Assembly: GCA_947494325.1 (NCBI GenBank)
Contig: CANLUS010000005.1
Coordinates: forward strand, 1-64,000
Length of the DNA stretch: 64,000 nucleotides
Source: an uncultured Flavobacteriaceae bacterium
GTDB lineage: Bacteria > Bacteroidota > Bacteroidia > Flavobacteriales > Flavobacteriaceae
Direction of reading: 5' to 3'
In this document: positions 43,503 to 52,128 of the stretch, piece after piece
Numbering within the stretch: position 1 is the stretch's first letter
How the letters are laid out: the number at the start of each line of letters is the position of its first letter
Made by a program: the position numbers and the translations under genes
Notes under the pieces: generated by a model
What the model saw: the letters and a program-made list of their open reading frames with translations, nothing else
Database searches by the model: none
What the model was told of the DNA's origin: nothing

Positions 43503-44732
43503 ATGAGCGAAAAACAATCATTTGCTACTCTATTTGGAATAGCGATCCTAGGTACTATAACATTAATTGTTACCAATGGTATGACCATCTCTGGTATTAC
43601 CGTTTTTGACGAAGCATTATTAAACAGTTTTGGGTGGAGTAAATCCGAATTGAAATTTCGTGGATTAATAAATCTCGTTGCCTCATCCTTGATTGTGCCA
43701 TTTGTTGGAGCGATTATAGACAAATATGGTGTCAAAAAGATGATTGTAATCGGATTGATTTTGATTTCAGGTCTCTTGTTTTCGTATTCGTTTATTCAAG
43801 CAACCTGGCAAATGTATGCGATACACTTGGGATTCGCTTTTGCAGTTTCGGGAGCTGGTACAATGGCAATCATTATTATGGTTTCACAACGCGTAACTAG
43901 TAAACGAGGTACAGCAATTGGAATTGCCCTTGCGGGCACTTCGTTAGGGGGAATGCTTGTTCCTCAGCTAGGAAGCCCTTTACTAGAGAATTTTGGTTGG
44001 CGCTCGGCGTTTCAGTATGAAGCGATTATTCCAATCTTAATTGCGATCATCATTTTAATCTTTCTAAAGCCCATCAAATACAAGAAAAAAGTGACTTCTG
44101 AAAAAATTGTAAAGGATGAAGAAACGGGCTTAACAGAATTGACGGTTCAGAGCGCCGTAAAATCGCCAGTTTTCTGGGCCATCTGTTTTACAGGAATATT
44201 TTGCTTTTATAGTATTCTCGGAATAATTGATAATTTATTCTTGTATTTGAGAGAACTAAATTTTTCTACCAAAGAAGCGACGAATGCCTTTAGTATTTTC
44301 TTTTTTATTATGTTAGTGGCTAAGCTTTCCTCAGGAGTGATCACAGATTTTATTAATGAACATAAGCTTTTTAAAATTCAATTAGCGTTAATGACCATTG
44401 GAGTTGTCGGATTAGCCATGCATACAACGACCTTAGTTTGGCCAGCACTTATCGCCATTGGATTGGGATGGGGAGGTCTCTATACATTGTTGAATTATAT
44501 CATAATTACCACTTTTGGCGTAAAGTCAGCAGGAAAAATTGGAGGGATTATTTCCTTTTTTGAAGGTGTTGGATCTGGTCTTGGAATGTGGTTAACGGCT
44601 GTAATAGCGGATAAAACGGGTTCATACAGTACGAGTTTTTGGTTTATCGTAGTACTCTTGTGTATTGCCTTTGCAATTTCATTTTTTATCAAACCCATCG
44701 TTTCGAAAGAATCGAATGAGGAGGTAAGTTAG
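43503..44732 (+). CDS. MFS transporter (OFA/monocarboxylate-like)
   Basis: 409 residues, twelve predicted transmembrane helices. The MFS motif A lies after helix 2 (GAIIDKYGVKKMIVIG), and a long cytoplasmic loop (residues 195-220, KKKVTSEKIVKDEETG) separates the halves. The second half has FSIFFFIMLVAKLSSGVITD. It resembles oxalate/formate-type or monocarboxylate transporters. It is the last gene of the plus-strand unit and is likely to import the pathway substrate or a periplasmic intermediate. It ends convergently, 9 bp from the 44742 gene. Confidence 0.88.
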   Translation: MSEKQSFATLFGIAILGTITLIVTNGMTISGITVFDEALLNSFGWSKSELKFRGLINLVASSLIVPFVGAIIDKYGVKKMIVIGLILISGLLFSYSFIQATWQMYAIHLGFAFAVSGAGTMAIIIMVSQRVTSKRGTAIGIALAGTSLGGMLVPQLGSPLLENFGWRSAFQYEAIIPILIAIIILIFLKPIKYKKKVTSEKIVKDEETGLTELTVQSAVKSPVFWAICFTGIFCFYSILGIIDNLFLYLRELNFSTKEATNAFSIFFFIMLVAKLSSGVITDFINEHKLFKIQLALMTIGVVGLAMHTTTLVWPALIAIGLGWGGLYTLLNYIIITTFGVKSAGKIGGIISFFEGVGSGLGMWLTAVIADKTGSYSTSFWFIVVLLCIAFAISFFIKPIVSKESNEEVS

Positions 44733-44741
44733 TTGATACTT

Positions 44742-45764
44742 TTACTGTGATATTATTACTATTCGCGTTCCTCCATTAGTACCATTGTATAGACTTATTA
44801 ATGCGTTGGGCATTTCTTCTAAACCAGTGCTAACATCTTCGAGTGGCTCGATTTTTCCCTCACGAATCCATTGAGCAAGTTGCAATTCATATCGTGCATA
44901 GTTCTCTCGATAATCATAGACGAAGAAACCTTCCATCTTCGCATCTTTTAAACCAATTCGATACATGTTTTTGGGGCGATGATAGGCTGTAAGAGGAATA
45001 AGGTATTCTGAAATTCTTCCGCAAATTGCAATACGAGCTCTTCGATTGATGCGTCCTAAAACTTCATCCAATAATTCACCACCGACATTGTCAAAAAACA
45101 CATCTATACCATTAGGGAAATGAGTGTCAAGCTTTTCAAATAGACCATCGGCTTTGTAATCAATGGCATAATCATAGCCTAGCTTTTCTACAAGTAGTTT
45201 GCACTTTTTAGGCCCACCAGCGATACCCACAAGGGTTGAACATCCCAATGCTTTGGCAACATACCCAGCCATACTTCCAACACTTCCTGCAGCGCCTGAA
45301 ACGAGAACATGATCGCCTTTTCTTACCTTACAAATATCTCGCATTCCTATTAGTGACGTAAATCCGTTCATACCTAAAGCTCCAACACCATAAGAAGGTT
45401 TTAGATCGTTTGTTAGCATTTTATACGTCATGTAAAACGGATCGTCTTTAATGACACCATATTCACGCCATCCTAATTTGGTTTGAAGTACATCACCAAT
45501 TTTAAAAGTGGCACATTTACTCTCAATTACGCGTCCAACTCCACGACCAATCATGACATCACCAACTTCCATAGGACGTTCAAAAGAAGTTTCATTGGTC
45601 ATATAACGGAGCATTACCGGCGCCACACCGAGATATAAAGTTTTAACTAATACCTCACCTTCAGAAATCTCAGGAATTTGCACTTCTTCTAACTTAAAAT
45701 CAGCTAATTGAACCAATCCCTGAGGTCGTTTTGCCATTATCCATTGCTTCATTTTTTTTGCCAT
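44742..45764 (-). CDS. Zinc-independent MDR oxidoreductase (prostaglandin-reductase-like), copy 2
   Basis: 340 residues. It has the N-terminal motif VAPVMLRYMTNETSFERPME, Rossmann loop VSGAAGSVGSMAGYVAKALG, FFDNVGGELLDEVL and a C-terminal LEEMPNALISLYNG typical of alkenal/enone reductases. It is closer to the copy at 55331-56347 than to 34112-35107 (shared GDVMIGRGVGRVI and FFPNGIDVFFDNVG-type blocks). It ends the long minus-strand unit headed by cytochrome c. Confidence 0.9.
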   Translation of the reverse strand: MAKKMKQWIMAKRPQGLVQLADFKLEEVQIPEISEGEVLVKTLYLGVAPVMLRYMTNETSFERPMEVGDVMIGRGVGRVIESKCATFKIGDVLQTKLGWREYGVIKDDPFYMTYKMLTNDLKPSYGVGALGMNGFTSLIGMRDICKVRKGDHVLVSGAAGSVGSMAGYVAKALGCSTLVGIAGGPKKCKLLVEKLGYDYAIDYKADGLFEKLDTHFPNGIDVFFDNVGGELLDEVLGRINRRARIAICGRISEYLIPLTAYHRPKNMYRIGLKDAKMEGFFVYDYRENYARYELQLAQWIREGKIEPLEDVSTGLEEMPNALISLYNGTNGGTRIVIISQ

Positions 45765-45770
45765 ATATAT

Positions 45771-46202
45771 CTAATTCGTTAGTTCAAAAAGTAATATTAA
45801 ATGGCCGTCATAATCTATAAATGCCTGTTCGATATAGGCAACTCCATCTGTACTATCTTCAATAATATCTAAGGTTTCTAAACCCAATGCTTTAATCTGG
45901 GATATGGTATGATGTAAATCTTCTACTTTTATTACAGAAACGGATGTTCGAATTCCAAGTTGTTTAGGGAGTTCAGCTCCCTTTATTTCGGTCAAGGCAA
46001 AAGTTCGTTCTTGTGTCGGACTGTCTAAAGCGACAAAGGTTGTCGTCGCTTCTGATGGGATATTAAAAACGGGATAGGAGTATGAATCAGAATCGGATTG
46101 TTTTATATAGTTCACCGAAAATCCGAGAATATCACGATAAATAGTAAGTGATTTTTGGTAATCAGCTACAGCTAACGTATTTCTTTTGTACTCAAGTGAC
46201 AT
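45771..46202 (-). CDS. Single-domain VOC-fold protein (tandem copy A)
   Basis: 143 residues. One VOC module, MSLEYKRNTLAVADYQKSLT followed by IYRDILGFSVNYIK. It is a near copy of the gene 12 bp upstream (46215-46649): both share the order YRDILGF, ERTFALTEI, GAELPKQ/GVELPKQ and ALGL. The usual first metal ligand (His or Glu in strand 1) is Thr/Asn-Thr here, so metal binding is doubtful. It could be a binding protein or isomerase. Confidence 0.78.
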   Translation of the reverse strand: MSLEYKRNTLAVADYQKSLTIYRDILGFSVNYIKQSDSDSYSYPVFNIPSEATTTFVALDSPTQERTFALTEIKGAELPKQLGIRTSVSVIKVEDLHHTISQIKALGLETLDIIEDSTDGVAYIEQAFIDYDGHLILLFELTN

Positions 46203-46214
46203 ATTGATTTGAAT

Positions 46215-46649
46215 TTATTTTTCCATCAGCTGATATAAAACTATTAAATGTCCGTCAAAGTCTACAAAAGCTTGTTCTATAAAAGTAGCATATTCATTTT
46301 CATCGGTTTTTGTATCTGTGGTTTTTAGTCCTAACGCTTTTATCTGATTGATTACATTGGCCAAATCATCTACTTTAATTACTGAGGCCGACATATGAAT
46401 ACCTTCTTGTTTGGGGAGTTCAACACCTCTTATCTCAGTCAATGCAAAAGTTCGTTCTTGTGTTGGGCTATCTAATGTGGCAAAATTTAAATCAGCTTCA
46501 TTCGGAACATTAAATACCGGATAAGAAAATGAATCTTTTTCGGAAGGCTGAATATAATTAATGGTAAATCCTAAAATGTCTCTGTAAATTTTAAGAGAAC
46601 GCTCTAAATCGGAAACACATAGGGTAATTCTTTTGTATAATAATGACAT
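46215..46649 (-). CDS. Single-domain VOC-fold protein (tandem copy B)
   Basis: 144 residues, paralogue of the next gene downstream (45771-46202), starting MSLLYKRITLCVSDLERSLK. It keeps YRDILGFTINYIQ, ALDSPTQERTFALTEI-type core and the terminal FVDFDGHLIVLYQL. Strand 1 lacks a standard metal ligand, as in copy A. Two copies side by side may form a heterodimer; this is inference. Confidence 0.78.
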   Translation of the reverse strand: MSLLYKRITLCVSDLERSLKIYRDILGFTINYIQPSEKDSFSYPVFNVPNEADLNFATLDSPTQERTFALTEIRGVELPKQEGIHMSASVIKVDDLANVINQIKALGLKTTDTKTDENEYATFIEQAFVDFDGHLIVLYQLMEK

Positions 46650-46664
46650 ATTTTTGAGGTGTTA

Positions 46665-47813
46665 TTAGTTTGCTTTTTTTGGAGGATTATACCGACTAAT
46701 ACTGTCCATTAATGCTTTCATTTCTTCCCCGGTTTTAGGGAGCTTACTTTTTTTCATGTTTAGATGATTGATAGGAATTTCCTGAAGATATTGTTCAAAT
46801 ACAGGTTTAGTCATTTCTAAGGCATAATTAGGAATTGTTCTATCTTTTCTAAAAGCTGCAATCGGAATTTTAGCTTCAACAATGCCATCTTCTTCCTTAC
46901 TGGGATGCTTGGCTAAAATCTTTCCATGTGGATCTACAATAACTGATTCGCCCGCATTATAACCTGTACTAACTGGCAGTGTAAAGTTTGCCATTGCCGA
47001 ATAAAAATCATTGCTCCAGGCAGTAAAAACAACATCCTCTTCGGCGAATAATGTTGCCGTACGCAACATTATTTCGGTACCTCTCATCGCAAAGGCCGCA
47101 TAGATAAAAGGATCGAATTGAACTGTACTTACTGCAATATTTCCAAATTCGGTTTGTAATACAGGAAATTCTTCTTCAATGCCGTATTTTTTGCGATACG
47201 CATCACGAACAGCTTCAATGGTAGTAGTGGTAATTTCTCGTGTCTTATAAAGTCTTTTTATATTTCGAGATTTCCAAAATGTCTTGGCGATAGTACCATC
47301 TCTACCGAGCACCGTATTGATACTTAAAATATGGTCTGGCCATTCGCTATCGCGAACATAACTTCCAAAAATGACATAACAATCACAGGCTTTTGCGATC
47401 TTTCCTAAGCGCTCAGTTTCTGCACTTGGAACCTCAATGGTGAAGGGGAGTTTTTCTTGGCGGGTCCCTCCTGAGTATCCTGTTAGAGGGAATTCATGAA
47501 ATAATATGATGTCTGGTTTCTCGCCTTCGTTCATGGCTTGTTGCGCCATTTTTTCCATATATTTCATGTTTTCATCAAGGCCTTCATTAATAGAAGAAAA
47601 ACTCGACAATGATTTGACACGTGTTTGCATGACTTTTAGAACAATGGTGTCTTTTTCTAGTGCTACCTTATCATAAGTACCATCTGATTTAACCAATTCT
47701 GTTGTCGATACTGATGAGGTTGGATTAATTATTTTTTCAGAACTCGTTTCTTTACATCCGCAAAGAACTAATAGATATACGCTTAATAAATATGAAAATA
47801 GTTTTGTGTTCAT
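46665..47813 (-). CDS. Exported nitrilase-fold lipoprotein lacking the catalytic cysteine
   Basis: 382 residues. The lipobox VLCGC places it on a membrane, unlike ordinary cytoplasmic nitrilases. The fold is clear: PDIILFHEFPLTGYSGG (Glu), TFWKSRNIK (Lys), and FAMRGTEIMLRTATLF after the place of the nucleophile. That place reads NIAVSTVQFDPF, with Val/Ser where Cys belongs. The only Cys in the protein are in the signal (18, 20) and at 145 and 147. The protein is probably a pseudo-enzyme or uses Ser; no relative with known function comes to mind. It lies 12 bp from a VOC gene. Confidence 0.82.
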   Translation of the reverse strand: MNTKLFSYLLSVYLLVLCGCKETSSEKIINPTSSVSTTELVKSDGTYDKVALEKDTIVLKVMQTRVKSLSSFSSINEGLDENMKYMEKMAQQAMNEGEKPDIILFHEFPLTGYSGGTRQEKLPFTIEVPSAETERLGKIAKACDCYVIFGSYVRDSEWPDHILSINTVLGRDGTIAKTFWKSRNIKRLYKTREITTTTIEAVRDAYRKKYGIEEEFPVLQTEFGNIAVSTVQFDPFIYAAFAMRGTEIMLRTATLFAEEDVVFTAWSNDFYSAMANFTLPVSTGYNAGESVIVDPHGKILAKHPSKEEDGIVEAKIPIAAFRKDRTIPNYALEMTKPVFEQYLQEIPINHLNMKKSKLPKTGEEMKALMDSISRYNPPKKAN

Positions 47814-47825
47814 TGTTGTTTTAGT

Positions 47826-48821
47826 TTAGTCTATTAGTTCTATAAACTCTATCCAAACGCCATCCGGCGAACGCACAGAAAATGTCTTCAAATTCCCATA
47901 GGGCTCAATAGTTATAGTTTGTACATCTGAGTTTAATTGTAATCCTTTTTTCTTGAGGTTTAATGCATATGTATCTGCATCTCTCACGGGGAAACGATAC
48001 ATCAAAATTCCTAAGTTTGGGGGCTTTGCGACAGATGCATAATCCGCTCCCGTAAGTTCGTTAGTTTTCAAATACTCAATAGAACCCGTTCCGTTTATAT
48101 CAGGACGTACAATATCTATTGGCAATGTGATATCTTGATTAATGTTCGGTGGGATTCCGACAACGTTAATTCCTCCTTTACGATTTGTTCCAGGAGTTTG
48201 AAAAAACATATGAAAGCCTAATTGCTCCACATAAAACTTGTGAGAAGCGTCCATATCTCGAACCGTTACGGAGGAATTGAAAATTCGACTCGTTTTTTTC
48301 ATATGCTCAAACCCGATTAAGGGCGGAGCAAATCGTTGCATGAAGGCAATAGTAATTCCATCAGGCCCTTTCATTAACACTTCCGAAACATCATATTTTG
48401 AAAAGGTATACCGATAAGGATTTGTATATCCATTCCAACCTTCATTTTGAAGTTCGCGATAAAAAGTGTCCATATCAGGAGTGCGCATGTTAATATCAAA
48501 AATCCCTCCAGTATCCCAAATGTTAGCGGCCGAACGAATTTGTTTTTGTTCTACATTATTAAATTTGACTAAGCGTACAAAACCTTCGTGATCCCCTTCA
48601 TTTTGAAGTACGGCTTCTTCTATGTCAATAGTATCATTAAGATGCCATGCCTTTTTTAAAGAATCCGAACTTGCCTTACGACTTATGAGTTTCCAATCGC
48701 AGGTATTTTGAAAAAAATCAATCCACCTGTCTAAATTAGAGACACTAAAAATAACCTCTTGAAACCCCTTAACGGATGGGTCATCTTTAGAGAAATTTAG
48801 ATTATGCTTAAAATTATCCAT
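47826..48821 (-). CDS. Two-domain VOC-fold protein, copy of 37851-38807
   Basis: 331 residues. Module 1 has VKGFQEVIFSVSNLDRWIDF, FVRLVKFNNVEQ and WDTGGIFDINMRTPD; module 2 has RIFNSSVTVRDMDASHKFYV and ends SVRSPDGVWIEFIELI. It is paralogous to the plus-strand gene at 37851, with the greatest match in the RLVKFNNVEQ/DTGGI blocks. The two are on opposite strands and 10 kb apart, so the duplication is not a simple tandem one. Confidence 0.78.
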   Translation of the reverse strand: MDNFKHNLNFSKDDPSVKGFQEVIFSVSNLDRWIDFFQNTCDWKLISRKASSDSLKKAWHLNDTIDIEEAVLQNEGDHEGFVRLVKFNNVEQKQIRSAANIWDTGGIFDINMRTPDMDTFYRELQNEGWNGYTNPYRYTFSKYDVSEVLMKGPDGITIAFMQRFAPPLIGFEHMKKTSRIFNSSVTVRDMDASHKFYVEQLGFHMFFQTPGTNRKGGINVVGIPPNINQDITLPIDIVRPDINGTGSIEYLKTNELTGADYASVAKPPNLGILMYRFPVRDADTYALNLKKKGLQLNSDVQTITIEPYGNLKTFSVRSPDGVWIEFIELID

Positions 48822-48831
48822 GTATTTATGT

Positions 48832-49692
48832 TTATCGGCCCCAACCGGCTCCAGCTTCCCCTTTTTGCAAGGCTCTAACTTCTGCTATATCTTTCGGAGG
48901 ATTTAACCATTGTGGTTTGTCTTTTTTTGCCCAAGCCAATAATTTTTCTGGAAATTCATCATGACTTTCTACGCGCCATGAGTGCAAACGAATAATAGCT
49001 TGACCATCTCCTGCCCAACCTGGCAATTTTCCATATCGTTGCCATGTCATTTGATGAGGCTCTTCAACAGTACCTTTTGGATGCATAAAAAAATCATAAT
49101 TCTCCCACGCCTGATATTGTGCGCCTGATGGAAGTGGGAAGTCTAAAAATACCTGTGCATTATACACATAAGTATCTCCCAATTTACGAAATGGGATGCC
49201 ATCTTTTGCCTTAATTTGCTGCACGCGATCACCAACTCCTTGTTCTACATCGCCATAAATTTTATTGCCCTCTAAGCGGTAGGTAATCATTTGATAGGGA
49301 TAGGCAATTGCCTTTACTTCATTCCCATTATACTCAGTTAAAACTTCACCAGTTTCCAGATCTGTGTAAGCAAAGGTCTTTCGAGTAAGATGAATAATTT
49401 TGCCATCGGCTTCTTCAGGCCAGATAACTGTTGAGCTATCGAATCCAATCATGCCAAATAACTTTTTACCAGATGGATATTCATATACATAACCATCGGC
49501 AATCCAATGTACCGTTTCACCAGTTCCTGCTCTTGAATTTACCCAAATCTTTAAAGCTTCTGGAGCTGCTTCATAGGATGCCGTTGTATTAGTTTCTGTA
49601 ATCTTTTCTGCTATCACAGTCGTGCTTACTTCTTTCTTACAAGCAATTAGTGCAAATGGAATAAGGAAATAGAATTTTAATTTCATAGTCAT
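48832..49692 (-). CDS. DUF1838 family protein, exported lipoprotein (copy 2)
   Basis: 286 residues; lipobox PFALIAC. A second ATG two codons downstream is equally possible as the start. The DUF1838 core is present but diverged: AYTDLETGEVLTEYNGNEVK and FRKLGDTYVYNAQVFLDFPL, with YDFFMHPKGTVEEP before the C-terminus. It sits between an amine-oxidase gene and a VOC gene. It is probably periplasmic, like the two other copies. Confidence 0.75.
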   Translation of the reverse strand: MTMKLKFYFLIPFALIACKKEVSTTVIAEKITETNTTASYEAAPEALKIWVNSRAGTGETVHWIADGYVYEYPSGKKLFGMIGFDSSTVIWPEEADGKIIHLTRKTFAYTDLETGEVLTEYNGNEVKAIAYPYQMITYRLEGNKIYGDVEQGVGDRVQQIKAKDGIPFRKLGDTYVYNAQVFLDFPLPSGAQYQAWENYDFFMHPKGTVEEPHQMTWQRYGKLPGWAGDGQAIIRLHSWRVESHDEFPEKLLAWAKKDKPQWLNPPKDIAEVRALQKGEAGAGWGR

Positions 49693-49704
49693 AAGTTTTA
49701 AAAA

Positions 49705-51198
49705 TTATCCGAGAAGGTTTAAGATTTCAAGGGCAGCCCGTTCTCCAGATTCCATCGCACCTTCCATTCCACGATTCATCACAGCAGTATGTTCACCCGC
49801 AAAATGTATTCTTCCGATAGGATCTGCGAGGTTATTGGCAAATTCCGTGATCTGTCCTGGCTTCCAATAGGCATAGGCACCACCTGCATATGGATTGTTA
49901 ATCCAATTCCAATAATACACAAATTTTAAATTTCCTTTTAAACTAGGTCGCATCTCCTCTAATGTTTTGGTAACCGCGACAATAGCGTCTTGGCGTTTCA
50001 TTTTATTCACCTCAAGCGCTACGTTACTATTCAAAAAGGCGACGCAACTTGTTACCTTATCTGGATTTTGAAGGTCATTTTTCAAAGCCATAAAACGTCC
50101 GGCCAAATTATCACACCATATACTTGGTGGAAGACCATCTTCTTCCCAATACTTTTTTGTTGGCACATAATGTATCTGAACTACTGGAGTATAATCTAAT
50201 TTTTGGAAGCCTGTTTTTTGTTTACCAGTTGCATCTGGTGAAATTTGGATGTTGCGCAAAGCAGAAGTAGGTAATGTAACCAAGGCATATTTAGCCCTCA
50301 ATTTTTTGTCACTTTCAAGTGTTAGAGTCACTCCATCTTTTTCAGATGAGATATTTTTGACAGGTGTAGATAATAAGATGTCCTGCTTAAATGCAGCGCC
50401 CATGGCTTCAGGAAGCTGCTGGTTACCGCCAACGATGGCTCCACCTTTGCCAGTAGAGGCATTTTGTTGTTCTATCCATGTCATTATTTGAAAGAACATC
50501 ATGACCGAAATATTCTTCGCGTCAACGCCGTAACTTGAGTTTGTGTTCATCGATAACTTTATCGCATCTTCAGAAAATCCTTCCTGTTTGAGAACTGCGT
50601 GTACTGATTTGTCCCAATTCTGATATGTAGGATTTCTCCAGGCCATTAAATCTTTTTTTGGAAGCGGATTTAGTTTGGCAAATAGAGGCCAGGCGGTATA
50701 GGCAGGTAATGATTTTCTAAATCCCTCCGGTAAGGTATTGAATTCATGTGTTGGCCAATCGCTAGGTAAAATAAAATCATTCTTAATACTATAGATCAAT
50801 TCACCCTTTCTAGCTTCTGTGCGCGGACGCATAGGGCCCATTTTTACATTGTATTTTTGTGCAGCATCCAGTATTCGTGCATAACCACCTCCGATGCCAT
50901 TGGCTCCTAATTCGGGGTGACCTGGGACATTTTTGTCTTTAACGGTGTGAACACGTCCGCCTAGGCGATCAGTGGCTTCCACAATTTTTACTGTGAATCC
51001 GAATTGTTCTAATTGTAAAGCAGCATTCAAACCAGACAAACCAGCTCCAACGATTATCACATCCGCATCAAAAGATTCTTTACCAGTATTCAAGCAGGAA
51101 GTCAATCCTAAAAAAGGAGTTGCCGCTACAAAAAGTCCTGTTTTTTTGAGCATCTCTCTACGCCCATTATCGTGTCGTTTGTGATTTTCTTTTTTCAT
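49705..51198 (-). CDS. FAD-dependent amine-oxidase-family protein, exported (copy 1)
   Basis: 497 residues. The N-terminus has a twin-arginine-like motif (GRREMLKKTGLFVAATPF) and Cys (LTSC). The FAD-binding GAGLSGLNAALQLE and GGRVHTV follow, and the C-terminal FAD motif is HFAGEHTAVMNRGMEGAMES. The family oxidises amines and related C-N or C-C bonds, transferring electrons to O2 or to a cytochrome. Its ATG overlaps the stop of the upstream DUF1838 gene by 4 bp (ATGA), so it is translationally coupled to it. Confidence 0.9.
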   Translation of the reverse strand: MKKENHKRHDNGRREMLKKTGLFVAATPFLGLTSCLNTGKESFDADVIIVGAGLSGLNAALQLEQFGFTVKIVEATDRLGGRVHTVKDKNVPGHPELGANGIGGGYARILDAAQKYNVKMGPMRPRTEARKGELIYSIKNDFILPSDWPTHEFNTLPEGFRKSLPAYTAWPLFAKLNPLPKKDLMAWRNPTYQNWDKSVHAVLKQEGFSEDAIKLSMNTNSSYGVDAKNISVMMFFQIMTWIEQQNASTGKGGAIVGGNQQLPEAMGAAFKQDILLSTPVKNISSEKDGVTLTLESDKKLRAKYALVTLPTSALRNIQISPDATGKQKTGFQKLDYTPVVQIHYVPTKKYWEEDGLPPSIWCDNLAGRFMALKNDLQNPDKVTSCVAFLNSNVALEVNKMKRQDAIVAVTKTLEEMRPSLKGNLKFVYYWNWINNPYAGGAYAYWKPGQITEFANNLADPIGRIHFAGEHTAVMNRGMEGAMESGERAALEILNLLG

Positions 51199-52112
51199 TC
51201 TTCATCCCATATTAATGGTTCAGCAAAAACAGCGGGTTGCTTTTCTTCAGTAGCCGCTATAAAATCTGCAGGTAAATCTTCTTTACTGAAAAAAGTACTT
51301 CCGCTAGACGTCCATATCATATGTCCAGGAGTGCCGCTCATATTCAATAGGGACAACCAAGAAGTTTGACTGGTCCAATGATAGTCAGATGGAATATGTG
51401 TATAAGATCTGTCGTATAAGTATTTTTTATCGACATCGTAGGTGTCTAAGGTCATTTCTGTGCGCCAGGTTTGCGATTTTTTTTCAAACCATTTTGTAAA
51501 AGCATGTCTTGTTATATGCATTTTGTCTACCATATCAGTAAATACTAAATCAAGTGGGGCTCCAATAGCTGTACTTTCCATAGTAAAGCTAGCATCAACC
51601 TCGGGGCCTTCGGGTGTCATAACTCCTCCTCGAATGCCTGCTCTAAAAGGAGGAACTTCTACTTCTTGACCCGTATAAGGATTAGTCATTTTACTCAAAA
51701 AAGCTCCGGTTGCTGGATCTCTATATAATAACCATCCTTTGGATTTGGTTTCTACATTGCCATTGTCAAGCAAACGCATAATTTTCATTCCACAACCAGA
51801 ATATCTAAAGATTTCCTTCCCAAAAACATTCAAACTATCTGGTTTGTCAGGCCGAATACCAAAAACACGACCCTCTGAATATGAATAGGTCGTTTTACCA
51901 GATAGATCACCTTGCATTTTTTCAAAAATTAAGAGCTTGTCTTTGGGGTCATTGAGGTCATAAGCAATTTTTTGATTGCTTAACTCAACAGTATCTTTAG
52001 TTTTTGTAGAGGTTGATTCTTTTGAAGTACAGTTCAAAAATAGAGCTAGTGTAAAAAAACTGCATACTGTAATTTTGCCTAATGAGTAATGTTTTGTAGA
52101 ACTTAGTTTCAT
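51195..52112 (-). CDS. DUF1838 family protein, lipoprotein (copy 3)
   Basis: 305 residues; lipobox LFLNC. DUF1838 core: TYSYSEGRVFGIRPDKPDSL, WLLYRDPATGAFLSKMTNPY, TGQEVEVPPFRAG. It ends on the ATGA overlap with the amine oxidase at 49705 and begins 17 bp after the CpcT-like gene. The set oxidase-CpcT-DUF1838 immediately upstream of oxidase-DUF1838 suggests that each oxidase has its own DUF1838 partner. Confidence 0.8.
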   Translation of the reverse strand: MKLSSTKHYSLGKITVCSFFTLALFLNCTSKESTSTKTKDTVELSNQKIAYDLNDPKDKLLIFEKMQGDLSGKTTYSYSEGRVFGIRPDKPDSLNVFGKEIFRYSGCGMKIMRLLDNGNVETKSKGWLLYRDPATGAFLSKMTNPYTGQEVEVPPFRAGIRGGVMTPEGPEVDASFTMESTAIGAPLDLVFTDMVDKMHITRHAFTKWFEKKSQTWRTEMTLDTYDVDKKYLYDRSYTHIPSDYHWTSQTSWLSLLNMSGTPGHMIWTSSGSTFFSKEDLPADFIAATEEKQPAVFAEPLIWDEE

Positions 52113-52128
52113 GATTTAAGAGTATTAG

